From Chlorogloeopsis sp. ULAP01 (GTDB lineage: Bacteria; Cyanobacteriota; Cyanobacteriia; Cyanobacteriales; Nostocaceae), in NCBI RefSeq assembly GCF_030381805.1, contig NZ_JAUDRH010000006.1:395263-459262 (forward strand): a stretch of 64,000 nt of DNA, in the 5' to 3' direction. Positions 18,210 through 27,292 of the stretch are shown here, piece after piece. The translations under genes and the position numbers were made by a program. The number at the start of each line of letters is the position of its first letter. Within the stretch, counting starts at the first letter, position 1. The notes under the pieces were generated by a model. That model saw only the letters and a program-made list of their open reading frames with translations. It was not told the origin of the DNA and did no database searches.

Positions 18210-18659
18210 CGCCATCATCTCTTCGTGAATATCCCGAATTTCGCCATCTTGCCAGGTAGCGAGTTGTTTTTGGGCATATTCCACCATTACCTTACCGTAG
18301 TTAAAAATCCGCTCTCGGTAAAAAGCTGGTTGCATCAGTCGTCGCTGGCGTTGCCAAAATTCTCCTTCGCTGGTAACTAAGCCATTGCCTAGCATTCGCC
18401 GGAAAGTTTGCAGACTGGTACTTTTGTGAAATTGATTACTCTTTGTAACTAAAACTTCTTGAATGTAGTCAGGGTGGTTTAATAGATAAGTTGCAAACCA
18501 AGCAACTTTTAAGTAGACAACATCACCATATTCTCGAGCAGACTTATTGGTAAAACCGAGTTGATCGCGACTATACTCAGGTAGAATTCCCAACAGAAAG
18601 TGACCTTTTGGCCCTGGTGGATAATTAGTAGATAACTTTGGTTTGGAGACGGAAACCAT
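18210..18659 (-). pseudogene. N-terminal fragment of a cytochrome P450
   Basis: From the ATG at 18659 (AAGGAG just upstream) the sequence has the P450 proline-rich start (YPPGPKGHFLLGIL), beta-1 strands and the helix-C WxxxR motif (GEFWQRQRRLMQPAF). It breaks off near HEEMMARM, about one third of the usual 450 residues. The frame then runs out of phase through the DUF928 fragment to a stop at 18144. The I-helix, ExxR and haem-Cys regions are absent, so it cannot bind haem as a P450. The joint at about 18205-18216 marks a deletion. Confidence 0.8.
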
Positions 18660-18676
18660 CGCAATTCTCCTTAACT

Positions 18677-20431
18677 TCAATCATTCCCAGAACCACCGCG
18701 TCGGTGATTTGCTGCCTGCGTTAACAAAGACTCTGCAAAGGCGATCGCTTCTTGTGCTGACTTGCCACCTGCCAATTGTGCCAGTTCTTCTCGACGTTTG
18801 GTTAAGTTATCCAAGACTATGACACGAACAACTGTACGCTCTTCGCTATGACCGTTGTGTTCTTTTTTGCCTTTAACTTGATTAACTACTTGCTTATCCA
18901 CGCGGAAATGACGGTCTGCCATTGCCGCAACTAAGGGTTGGTGGGTAACACACAATACTTGGTGGCTTTGACTTAACTGATGTAATTTTTCCGCGATCGC
19001 TTGTGCAACCCTTCCAGAAACGCCGACATCAATTTCATCAAATACTAGTGTTCCCGTTGCATCTGCTTGGGAAAAACAGGCTTTTAAGGCTAGCAAAAAA
19101 CGGCTCATTTCTCCACCAGAGGCGATTTCTGATAAAGGTTGGAGCGGTTCTCCAGGGTTGGGGCTAAACATAAATGTAATTTTGTCTGCTCCGGCAGTGG
19201 TTGGGGATGTGGGGACAATTTCGACTTGGAACTGCACCTTCTCCATCGCCAAGGGTTTGAGTTCCTTGAGTAGTTCCGCTTCTAATTCCTGGGCTGCGGT
19301 ACGACGTAACTGCGTTAACTTGTGGCAAGCTTGAGTGAGCTTTTCCCACCACTCCCGTTCTTGCAATTCCAGACTTTCAATCGATTGTTCGCTGTCGTTA
19401 AGTTCGGCTAATTCTGCTTGGATGCGCTGGTAATATGCGATCGCTTCACTCAAGGTGGGGCCATATTTACGACAAATTTGCTTTAACTCGCGAATGCGTT
19501 CTTCTACTTCTTCTAATCGCTGGGGATCTGCTTCTAAGCTTTCTCCATAAGTACTAATCTGCCGTGCTACCTCTGTCACAGTTGCTTGAGCATCTCTTAC
19601 CAAGTCCAATAGTACTTGCAACTGGGTGTCGTATTCCGCCATATCAGTTAAAGTTGTTTCACTGTCTCCCAGCAAGTCTACTGCCGTTGGAGTTTCGCCA
19701 TCGTTCTGGTACAACGCTTGGTAAATTTTGTAACTCATCTGTTGCAGTTCGACAACGTGGTTTAGGCGTTGCTGCTCTTGCTGGAGTTGCTCTAACTCAT
19801 CGGCTTCGCTCAGGTTGGCATCTCCCAGCTCTTTAACTTGATATGTCAGCAAGTCGAGTTGTTGCAGGCGTTCCCGTTCTGATGTGCGGCGTTTTTCTAA
19901 GATTTGGTGGGCTTGTTGGTAAGTATTGTAGATATTGGCAACAAAATGTCGCTGCTGCAACATCGATTCACCACCATACAAATCCAGCCAGTCGCGGATT
20001 TGGGCAGATTGTCCCACCAAAACAGTTTGTCCTTGGGCGGTAATTTCCACTAAGCGATCGCGCAATCCCGCCATTAACTGCTGATTTACTAATACTCCAT
20101 TTACCCGTGAGCGACTGCGAGCTTTACCGGAGGAGAGTGTAATTTCTCGACTGACAACTACTGAGTTATCATCGATTAAGTCGATTTCTTGTTCGGTTAA
20201 CCAAGCAGCTAAAGCAGAATTAGAGGTGAAAGTTGCTTCTACCATTGCCCGACTGCTACCAGTGCGAATGGCACGACTAGATACTTTACCTCCCAATGCT
20301 GCATCAATGGCGTCTAAAATAATTGACTTGCCTGCACCGGTTTCACCTGTCAACACATTTAGTCCACAGTCAAACTCTAGTTCCAGCTTGTCAATCAGGG
20401 CAAAATTTTCGATTCGCAACAGAGACAACAT
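18677..20431 (-). CDS. recN: DNA repair protein RecN
   Basis: RecN is an SMC-like ATPase that acts in double-strand-break repair. The N-terminal ATP site is FDCGLNVLTGETGAGKS (Walker A), a central coiled coil spans about residues 155-390, and the C-terminal half-site has IASGGEMSRFLLALK (ABC signature) and LVFDEIDVGVSGR (Walker B). The frame extends to 20473, but the ATG at 20431 (MLSLLRIENFAL) is the family start. Length 584 is slightly above the usual. It is divergent from the ABC1 kinase gene, with a spacer 20432-20797 that holds no gene. The truncated P450 start follows 17 bases after its stop. Confidence 0.95.
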   Translation of the reverse strand: MLSLLRIENFALIDKLELEFDCGLNVLTGETGAGKSIILDAIDAALGGKVSSRAIRTGSSRAMVEATFTSNSALAAWLTEQEIDLIDDNSVVVSREITLSSGKARSRSRVNGVLVNQQLMAGLRDRLVEITAQGQTVLVGQSAQIRDWLDLYGGESMLQQRHFVANIYNTYQQAHQILEKRRTSERERLQQLDLLTYQVKELGDANLSEADELEQLQQEQQRLNHVVELQQMSYKIYQALYQNDGETPTAVDLLGDSETTLTDMAEYDTQLQVLLDLVRDAQATVTEVARQISTYGESLEADPQRLEEVEERIRELKQICRKYGPTLSEAIAYYQRIQAELAELNDSEQSIESLELQEREWWEKLTQACHKLTQLRRTAAQELEAELLKELKPLAMEKVQFQVEIVPTSPTTAGADKITFMFSPNPGEPLQPLSEIASGGEMSRFLLALKACFSQADATGTLVFDEIDVGVSGRVAQAIAEKLHQLSQSHQVLCVTHQPLVAAMADRHFRVDKQVVNQVKGKKEHNGHSEERTVVRVIVLDNLTKRREELAQLAGGKSAQEAIAFAESLLTQAANHRRGGSGND

Positions 20432-20797
20432 CAAGCTAAATTCTCCGTGAGGGTAGACGCCGGCTACTTCCAATTTCAGGGATAATGGTATGACTTAGCC
20501 AAAGTCAAAAATCCCTTTTTTATCTAGCTTTTGAGCTTTTGCAAGCTACTCGGTTACCCCTGAACAAGCACGCCCAATTGGGTGTACCAAACCTAGTTTA
20601 GTGTGACTTTTAGATAGTTAGACGAGGGCGATAGACTTTCTTAATGGCGAACGCGTGGTTATCGATAAATTATCGTAGGTAGTAGATGTAAATCAAAATT
20701 GCATCTTCTCACTCGATTTATGCCTTTTTCGAGAACCTAAGTTCTCAACATATTGTTACAATACTTAACAGTTAGACTCCGATGCGGTGGTAAGTTC

Positions 20798-22828
20798 ATG
20801 AATGTAAAGACATCTTCCCCTACTTCCCTGCAAGTAGCTCCTGAAGCAGTAACAGAAGATACTGCAATAGTTTCTGTTGTGAATTTATCAGCGCCGGAGG
20901 AAGCCGAAACATATCAATCGCTAGCGATCGCCAAAACCGAACCTGAAGCGGCACTGTATTACGATCCTCTGGCAATCAAGTCTTATTATCAAAGCCGTCC
21001 TCTGCAAGTTTTGCAACGCATTATCGCGGTTTTGATGCCAACTATTCGCTTTGCTTTAGGTATATGGTGGGATAGCAAACGGGGAGTAGTCGTTAAAAAT
21101 GATTCCCGTCGAGCAATTCAACTGCGAGAATTACTGACTAGGCTAGGGCCAGCTTATATCAAAATCGGTCAGGCTTTATCTACCAGACCGGATTTAGTTC
21201 CACCAGTCTATCTGGAGGAGCTAACTCAACTGCAAGATAAGTTGCCTCCCTTTGCCAACGAAATAGCTTATCAGTTTATAGAAGAAGAATTAGGCGCACC
21301 TCCCCAGGAAGTATATGCCGAGTTGTCGCCAGAACCAATTGCTGCTGCTTCCTTAGGGCAAGTTTATAAAGGAAAGCTCAAAACTGGTGAAGAAGTCGCC
21401 GTTAAAGTTCAACGCCCCGACTTGCGAGAGCGCATCACCATTGATTTGTATATTCTCCGCCGATTAGCAGGATGGGCGCAGAGAAACTTTAAACGCATCC
21501 GCAGTGACTTGGTTGGTATCCTCGATGAATTAGGCGATCGCATCTTTGAAGAGATGGATTATATTCACGAGGGAGAAAACGCCGAGCGCTTTTATCAGCT
21601 ATATGGTCATATTAAAGACGTTTACGTACCGAAAATATACTGGGAATATACTAATCGTCGCGTCTTGACGATGGAGTGGATTGACGGTACGAAATTAACT
21701 CAACCAGAAGAAATTCGCGCTCAAGGTATTGATGCTAGATATTTAATCGAGGTGGGAGTGCAGTGTTCGTTGCGACAGTTACTCGAACATGGATTTTTCC
21801 ACGCCGATCCCCATCCCGGTAATTTATTAGCTACCACCGATGGCAAATTGGCATATCTAGACTTTGGCATGATGAGTGAAATTAAACCACCACAGCGCTA
21901 TGGTTTAATTGAAGCGATCGTCCACGTCGTTAACCGTGACTTTGAAGGTTTGGCAAACGACTACGTCAAATTAGATTTTTTATCACCGGATACAGATTTA
22001 ACACCGATTATTCCAGCATTTGCGAAAGTATTTGCCAATGCTCAAGGAGCTAGCGTTGCCGAGTTAAACATTAAAAGTATCACTGATGAACTATCGGCTT
22101 TGATGTATGAGTATCCTTTCCGCGTACCTCCCTATTACGCTTTGATTATTCGTTCTTTGGTAACGCTGGAAGGTATTGCTATTTATATAGATCCCAACTT
22201 TAAAGTCTTGAGTGAGGCTTATCCTTATGTTGCTAAAAGGTTGTTAACAGATCCTTCACCTGAATTAAGAGCATCACTGCGAGATTTACTTTTTAAGGAA
22301 GGAAGTTTCCGCTGGAATCGTCTGGAAAATTTGTTACGGAATGCGCGTAGTAATCAGGACTATGACTTAAATTTAGTCTTGAATCAAGCAGTAGATTTTC
22401 TCTCTTCCGAACGTGGCGCTTTTATTCGCGATCGCCTGCTGGATGAAGTTGTCAAAAGTGCGGAAGCTTTAGGTAAAAATATTTTGCATAACTTCACCTA
22501 TTTACTGCGAGAACGAGTTGGCGTCACAGCAATCAATGAAACTCCTGCCGCCACAGCCGAGCAACAGCAAACCTTGGAGCATATTAAGAGAATTTTGAAT
22601 ATTCTCCGTGAAACTCGTGGCTTCGATCCGGTGCAGCTTGCTCCGCAACTTGCCCAAATGTTAGTAAATCCAGGCGTACAACGTTTGGGACAACAAATTG
22701 CTAGCCAATTAGCACAAAAAGCACTTACTAGGTTGATTCGAGAATTGTTGGCATCGGAGGAGGTTGTAAAAAGTGACAATACTGACTTAGAACAACCTAC
22801 AAAGGTTTCTTTACCAGCAAGAGTATAA
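20798..22828 (+). CDS. ABC1/UbiB-family atypical protein kinase
   Basis: The family (UbiB/COQ8/AarF) supports quinone metabolism in membranes; several plant and cyanobacterial members affect prenyl-lipid metabolism. Visible motifs in order: YIKIGQALSTRPDLVP (KxGQ), AAASLGQVYKG (Ala-rich nucleotide loop), EVAVKVQRP (catalytic Lys), FFHADPHPGNLL (catalytic HxDPHPxN) and YLDFGMM (metal-binding DFG). About 250 residues follow the kinase core. The ATG at 20798 is preferred over an upstream frame opening at 20753. The substrate is unknown. Confidence 0.9.
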   Translation: MNVKTSSPTSLQVAPEAVTEDTAIVSVVNLSAPEEAETYQSLAIAKTEPEAALYYDPLAIKSYYQSRPLQVLQRIIAVLMPTIRFALGIWWDSKRGVVVKNDSRRAIQLRELLTRLGPAYIKIGQALSTRPDLVPPVYLEELTQLQDKLPPFANEIAYQFIEEELGAPPQEVYAELSPEPIAAASLGQVYKGKLKTGEEVAVKVQRPDLRERITIDLYILRRLAGWAQRNFKRIRSDLVGILDELGDRIFEEMDYIHEGENAERFYQLYGHIKDVYVPKIYWEYTNRRVLTMEWIDGTKLTQPEEIRAQGIDARYLIEVGVQCSLRQLLEHGFFHADPHPGNLLATTDGKLAYLDFGMMSEIKPPQRYGLIEAIVHVVNRDFEGLANDYVKLDFLSPDTDLTPIIPAFAKVFANAQGASVAELNIKSITDELSALMYEYPFRVPPYYALIIRSLVTLEGIAIYIDPNFKVLSEAYPYVAKRLLTDPSPELRASLRDLLFKEGSFRWNRLENLLRNARSNQDYDLNLVLNQAVDFLSSERGAFIRDRLLDEVVKSAEALGKNILHNFTYLLRERVGVTAINETPAATAEQQQTLEHIKRILNILRETRGFDPVQLAPQLAQMLVNPGVQRLGQQIASQLAQKALTRLIRELLASEEVVKSDNTDLEQPTKVSLPARV

Positions 22829-22843
22829 CAATTGTGTTACTGC

Positions 22844-23599
22844 TCAACCTGTCTGAAGCCCAATATCAAATGTTGCTGAGTAACCTTGGCTTGTTTTAGT
22901 CAGTGCTAGTAACAATTTGTCTCCATCGCCTTGGAATATTCCATCTTGTGCATTCTTCAACGTGCGCTGTCCCTTACTGGCATATGGTGTTTGTGTATGC
23001 ACCCGATCCGTGATCAAGTCATCAAAGTACAGCTGTGAGGTAAACTCATAACCCTGCCTTGATGAGCCATCTGTGCGTACCTTAAAGTGGATATGGACTG
23101 TTCTACCCTGATACCAACCGGGATAGATAGTTGTAAACTGGACAGTTCCATTTGCATCCGTTACTTGATATCCCCGCAGAAACTTTTTGCCGACAGTATT
23201 GAAACTGGGGTCGTTTACGTCCGAATATACACCTAGCGCGTCACAATGCCAAATATCCACGATCGCACCGACGAGTGGATTGCAGCTAGTATTGGCGATC
23301 GTAGAAACGCGAAGCCTCAGTTGGAGTGGCACACCCTCTTTCACCGAACCGTCGGAGGGATCGGAGCGAATATCAGAGCGCTTCAACTTCTCATCCACAA
23401 AATATGGCCCTTCAGTCTGCTCTGGTATAACTACACACCTCGGTAATTTTGCCGGATTTACTTGAGATGATGTTTGCGCAGTGGTGGGTTTTCTAGGTAT
23501 GCATCCCACTACAAATATCGCAGTTCCAAAAGCCCTAAATAAAGCTAGCGCTTCTCTTCGGTTGAGAAGCCAGCTTTGGTGAGATTTATTTTTTTCCAT
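22844..23599 (-). CDS. exported intradiol ring-cleavage dioxygenase-like lipoprotein
   Basis: The core resembles protocatechuate 3,4-dioxygenase-type beta-sandwich enzymes: VDIWHCDALGVYSD (first Tyr iron ligand), YPGWYQGRTVHIHFKV (Tyr and two His ligands), and PLVGAIVDIWH before it. The N-terminus has LNRREAL, a near twin-arginine motif, a hydrophobic segment and a lipobox-like VVGC, so a folded, membrane-tethered export is likely. The aromatic substrate is unknown; no aromatic-degradation genes are nearby. The stop is 15 bases from the end of the convergent ABC1 kinase gene. Confidence 0.85.
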   Translation of the reverse strand: MEKNKSHQSWLLNRREALALFRAFGTAIFVVGCIPRKPTTAQTSSQVNPAKLPRCVVIPEQTEGPYFVDEKLKRSDIRSDPSDGSVKEGVPLQLRLRVSTIANTSCNPLVGAIVDIWHCDALGVYSDVNDPSFNTVGKKFLRGYQVTDANGTVQFTTIYPGWYQGRTVHIHFKVRTDGSSRQGYEFTSQLYFDDLITDRVHTQTPYASKGQRTLKNAQDGIFQGDGDKLLLALTKTSQGYSATFDIGLQTG

Positions 23600-23681
23600 T
23601 GTACGAGTGATAAGTGGTGAGGATACAATGACAGGGAGAAACTAGCAAAAATATTCTCCGTGTTTGCGCCCCCTCTTCTAA

Positions 23682-24113
23682 TTAACTCTCCTCTTTGATG
23701 CCGTTTTTCTCTCGTTTGAGACTTTCTTCTAAGGCTTGAATTTGTTCTCGACGCGCTTCTAATTCCAAACTGCGACGTGCCAAATCTTGAGTTTGCAAAG
23801 TGAGGTTTTGTCGCCACTGTTCGGCTCGCTCTGTTTCCTCACGCAAAAACTCAGGAGTAATGCCAGTAGTAAGGTAAGTTTGTACTACCTCTAGCACCCA
23901 GTTCGTGGCTTCTTCTAATTTTTCAATCTCACCCGTAGGAGAAAGCTCAACTAAAACGAGTAATTTCTCAGTTAGAGTTTTGCTTTTTCCCAGAAGAATA
24001 AAAGCTTCTTCTGGGATGATTGTCCACATATTTTCAGCTTCCTGCCGTGCCAACAACCGCAACTGAAGTTGATCTAAAAATTCATTTTTATGCACCTGGG
24101 CTAGATATAGCAT
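23682..24113 (-). CDS. coiled-coil hypothetical protein
   Basis: From the ATG at 24113 (MLYLAQVHKNEFLDQLQL) it encodes 143 residues. The N-terminal half is globular (QLRLLARQEAENMW, then IIPEEAFILLG). The C-terminal third is a charged coiled coil (RRSLELEARREQIQALEESL). I know no function. It lies 49 bases after the valS stop on the same strand, so it may be co-transcribed with valS. The frame reaches back to 24155, but the earlier residues look non-native. Confidence 0.6.
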   Translation of the reverse strand: MLYLAQVHKNEFLDQLQLRLLARQEAENMWTIIPEEAFILLGKSKTLTEKLLVLVELSPTGEIEKLEEATNWVLEVVQTYLTTGITPEFLREETERAEQWRQNLTLQTQDLARRSLELEARREQIQALEESLKREKNGIKEES

Positions 24114-24161
24114 GACCTTTGTTTTGTTGGTTGCGGCTCTACAAGAATTAGACACTTAAAG

Positions 24162-27100
24162 TTATGCTAGCTGACGCAGGCGATCGCGCAGAATTTCCGC
24201 TTGCTTTTGGGCTTCTGCTAAAGCATCCCGCACTCCTTGTACAACTTGCACTGGCGCTTTATCCACGAAACTAGAATTGCTTAACCTACCACTAAGAGAA
24301 TTGACTTCTGCTTCTACTTTATTAAGGCTTTTCTCTAGCTTAGTACGTAGCGCCTCAATATCCACCACTCCAGCTAGGGGAAGTAGAACTTGTATAGTAC
24401 CCACAACTCCAGCAATAGCTTTTTCTGGTTCTTGTGGTTGTTGTAATTCTACCTGGGGCTGACTATCGTCAACAGTTGTTTGGATAACTTTGGCAAAGAA
24501 CCTTTGTCTAGCTTGATTAAACAGCAAATAGCGAGCAACAAACCACATTGTATAACCAAGACCGACTATTTTAAAGAAAGTTCCGATCAAGGGAATATCA
24601 TCAATGGTGTCGGCGACTGCTAACCCAATTCTGAACAAGTAAATAGCTCCAATAATGGCTGCTATTTTTGTCCAACCAATTCGAGATTTTTGAGTGGTAA
24701 ATGTTTGTTGCTGTTGCTCGCCAGCCGCGATCGTTAAGTTCTCAACCTTAGCCAAATCTTTAATATAAGACTGCCCAGCAGTGAGAATTTGTCGTTCTTG
24801 TTCGTTATCGCTTTGCAAATTCACAGTCACTTTCACACCTGGCTTCACATCCGCCTCAGCTCGCAAGTTACGAATTGTACGGATTGTATTAATCAGCAGT
24901 TCAAACTGTTCTTCCAAAGCCGGATCTATTAAATTTGTTTTCGCCTCTGGATAGGGTTGTACAGACAAACTTTGCTTAGAATCAGCGGCTTGTTGAGTAA
25001 GAGTATGCCAAATTTCTTCGGTGATGTGAGGCATAAAGGGATTGAGTAGTTTTAAAATCCCTTCCAAAACGTATGCCAGTGTTTGTTGAGCTACGCGCCG
25101 AGAAGCCGGATCGGCGTCCTTTTGCAGCCTAGACTTAACTAATTCAATATACCAGTCGCAAAAATCACCCCAAATAAAATCATACAAACCCTTGGCTGCT
25201 TCCCCCAAACCATAGTTGCCCATGTAATTATTAGTTTGTTGGACAACTTGGTTGTAACGAGAGAGAATCCAGCGATCGCTCAATTCTAGGGATTGGGGAT
25301 TAGGGATTGAGAATTGGGGAGAATCTTTCCCAGTCCCCATTCCCGAGTCACCAGTCCCCAATCCATCCAAATTCATCATCACAAACCGCGCCGCATTCCA
25401 AAGCTTGTTCGCAAAGTTACGAGACGCTTCTACCGATGGCGATTCATCTGATTTGCGATTGTAGTCCAAGCGAATATCTTGCCCAGCGCCGGCTACCTCT
25501 TTAATCAGGGTATACCGCAAAGCATCTGTGCCATATTTATCCATCAATAATAACGGATCGATGCCATTACCAGCGGATTTAGACATCTTCTTCCCATTCT
25601 CATCCAACACCAAGCCATGAATGTAAACATCCTCGAATGGCATTTGTCCAGTAAAATGTCCCGCCATCATCGTCATTCTGGCAACCCAGAAAAAGATAAT
25701 GTCAAAACCTGTGACCAAAGTGCTGGTAGGGTAATATGTAGCTAAATCTTGCGTTTGTTCAGGCCAGCCCAAAGTCGAAAAAGGCCACAATCCAGAAGAA
25801 AACCAAGTATCCAAAACATCTGGATCTCGTTCTATCTTGACTCCTTCACCAAATTGAGACTTTAACTTTTCCTCAGCCTCAGCTTGATTGCGTGCCACTA
25901 CAAACGGCGTATTATCAGTAATTTCACCACCCGTTTCGTTTACCGCGTACCAAGCAGGAATTTGATGTCCCCACCAAAGTTGACGAGAGATACACCAATC
26001 CTTCAGTTTCACCAACCAATCACGATAAACCTTCGTCCAGCGTTGAGGCACAAACCGAGGAGAATTCTTCTGATCTAGAAATTCCAAGCATCGATCAGCC
26101 ATCGGGCGAATTTTGACAAACCACTGCGTTGACAGCAGAGGTTCAACGGGAACTTTACCGCGATCGCTATAGGGAACTGTGTGCTTATAATCTTCTACCT
26201 TCACCAAAAAGCCATCAGTTTCAAGGCGAGCAACCACATTCTTTCTAGCTACAAAGCGGTCTTGTCCTTGAAATTCCCCGGCATTTTCATTCAACGTACC
26301 GTCCTTATTCATAATATTGATAAACGGCAGATTGTGCCTTTGACCCATTTCAAAGTCATTTGGATCGTGGGCAGGCGTCACCTTCACGCAACCCGTTCCA
26401 AAAGTGGGATCGACCAACTCATCGCCAATAATGGGAATTTCCCGATTCATAATTGGCAGGGTGACTGTTTTCCCAATCAGATTTTTGTAGCGTTCATCAT
26501 TGGGATTAACTGCCACTGCTGTATCGCCTAGCATTGTTTCTGGACGAGTTGTCGTCACTTCCACATTACCCGAACCATCCGTAAGTGGATAGCAGAAGTG
26601 CCAGAGATTACCATTTACTTCTTTTGCTTCCACCTCTAAATCTGAAACCGCAGATTGTGACTCTGGACACCAATTCACTAAGTACTTTCCGCGATAAATT
26701 AACTCCTCTTCGTAGAGATGGTTAAAAGCTTCCGAAACAGCTTTGGATAAACCCTCATCCAGAGTAAAACGTTCCCGCGTCCAGTCTACAGAAACACCTA
26801 AACGTCGCAACTGTCCGACAATTGTCCCCTTAGATTCTTCTTTCCACTGCCAAGCACGTTCTAGGAACTTCTCGCGCCCCAATTCGTAGCGAGTTTTGCC
26901 TTCTGCCTTGAGTTGCTTTTCTAAAACAGTGTGTACAGCGATGCTGGCATGATCGGTTCCTGGCAGATAGAGAGCGTTGCGCCCTTTCATCCGGTGGTAG
27001 CGCACTAAAACGTCAATCAGGCTATTGTCAAAGGCGTGTCCCATATGCAAACTGCCAGTGACGTTAGGCGGTGGAATGACGATGCAATAGGGTTTACCAC

Positions 27101-27209
27101 CTTTGTTTGGATCTGCTTTGTAAATGTGGTTTTCTTCCCAAAATTTTTGCCACTTTGCTTCAGTGGTAAAGGGTTCGTATTGACTGGGGAGGTTAGTAAT
27201 TGCGGTCAT
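24162..27209 (-). CDS. valS: valyl-tRNA synthetase with CAAD membrane-anchor segment
   Basis: This class I synthetase charges tRNA-Val. The HIGH-type motif HMGH is at residues 55-58 and KMSKS near 540; the editing domain and anticodon-binding domain follow the family order. At about residues 840-893 there are two predicted membrane helices (WTKIAAIIGAIYLFRIGL and TFFKIVGLGYTMWFVARYL), matching the cyanobacterial aminoacyl-tRNA-synthetase-appended domain (CAAD), placed before the C-terminal coiled-coil tRNA-binding arm (LEKSLNKVEAEVNSLSGRL). CAAD tethers synthetases to thylakoids in related strains. A short-repeat insertion encodes about residues 612-641. Length 1,015 exceeds the roughly 880-950 typical of the family. 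Confidence 0.95.
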   Translation of the reverse strand: MTAITNLPSQYEPFTTEAKWQKFWEENHIYKADPNKGGKPYCIVIPPPNVTGSLHMGHAFDNSLIDVLVRYHRMKGRNALYLPGTDHASIAVHTVLEKQLKAEGKTRYELGREKFLERAWQWKEESKGTIVGQLRRLGVSVDWTRERFTLDEGLSKAVSEAFNHLYEEELIYRGKYLVNWCPESQSAVSDLEVEAKEVNGNLWHFCYPLTDGSGNVEVTTTRPETMLGDTAVAVNPNDERYKNLIGKTVTLPIMNREIPIIGDELVDPTFGTGCVKVTPAHDPNDFEMGQRHNLPFINIMNKDGTLNENAGEFQGQDRFVARKNVVARLETDGFLVKVEDYKHTVPYSDRGKVPVEPLLSTQWFVKIRPMADRCLEFLDQKNSPRFVPQRWTKVYRDWLVKLKDWCISRQLWWGHQIPAWYAVNETGGEITDNTPFVVARNQAEAEEKLKSQFGEGVKIERDPDVLDTWFSSGLWPFSTLGWPEQTQDLATYYPTSTLVTGFDIIFFWVARMTMMAGHFTGQMPFEDVYIHGLVLDENGKKMSKSAGNGIDPLLLMDKYGTDALRYTLIKEVAGAGQDIRLDYNRKSDESPSVEASRNFANKLWNAARFVMMNLDGLGTGDSGMGTGKDSPQFSIPNPQSLELSDRWILSRYNQVVQQTNNYMGNYGLGEAAKGLYDFIWGDFCDWYIELVKSRLQKDADPASRRVAQQTLAYVLEGILKLLNPFMPHITEEIWHTLTQQAADSKQSLSVQPYPEAKTNLIDPALEEQFELLINTIRTIRNLRAEADVKPGVKVTVNLQSDNEQERQILTAGQSYIKDLAKVENLTIAAGEQQQQTFTTQKSRIGWTKIAAIIGAIYLFRIGLAVADTIDDIPLIGTFFKIVGLGYTMWFVARYLLFNQARQRFFAKVIQTTVDDSQPQVELQQPQEPEKAIAGVVGTIQVLLPLAGVVDIEALRTKLEKSLNKVEAEVNSLSGRLSNSSFVDKAPVQVVQGVRDALAEAQKQAEILRDRLRQLA
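25286..25374. repeat. GGGGATTGGGGA-type short repeat inside valS
   Basis: Tandem GGGGATT/GGGATTGAG-type units, and their complements after a turn (CAGTCCCCATTCCC, CCAGTCCCCAATCC), lie within the valS frame. They form an imperfect inverted repeat and encode a Gly/Ser/Pro-rich stretch (GLGTGDSGMGTGKDS and PQFSIPNPQSLEL) that breaks the family alignment. The same type of repeat is common between genes (for example 51886-51990). Confidence 0.75.
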
Positions 27210-27292
27210 GCTGGGAAAAATAAGTGTGGAAGGTTTCTAAGAAGGACTTTTATAAATTTTGCCACAGGGTTTGGTGAGTATTTTATGGGAAC

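Noticed and set aside
18144..18659. Intact short P450 gene
   Set aside because: The haem-Cys, ExxR and I-helix regions are missing and the tail is out-of-frame DUF928 sequence.
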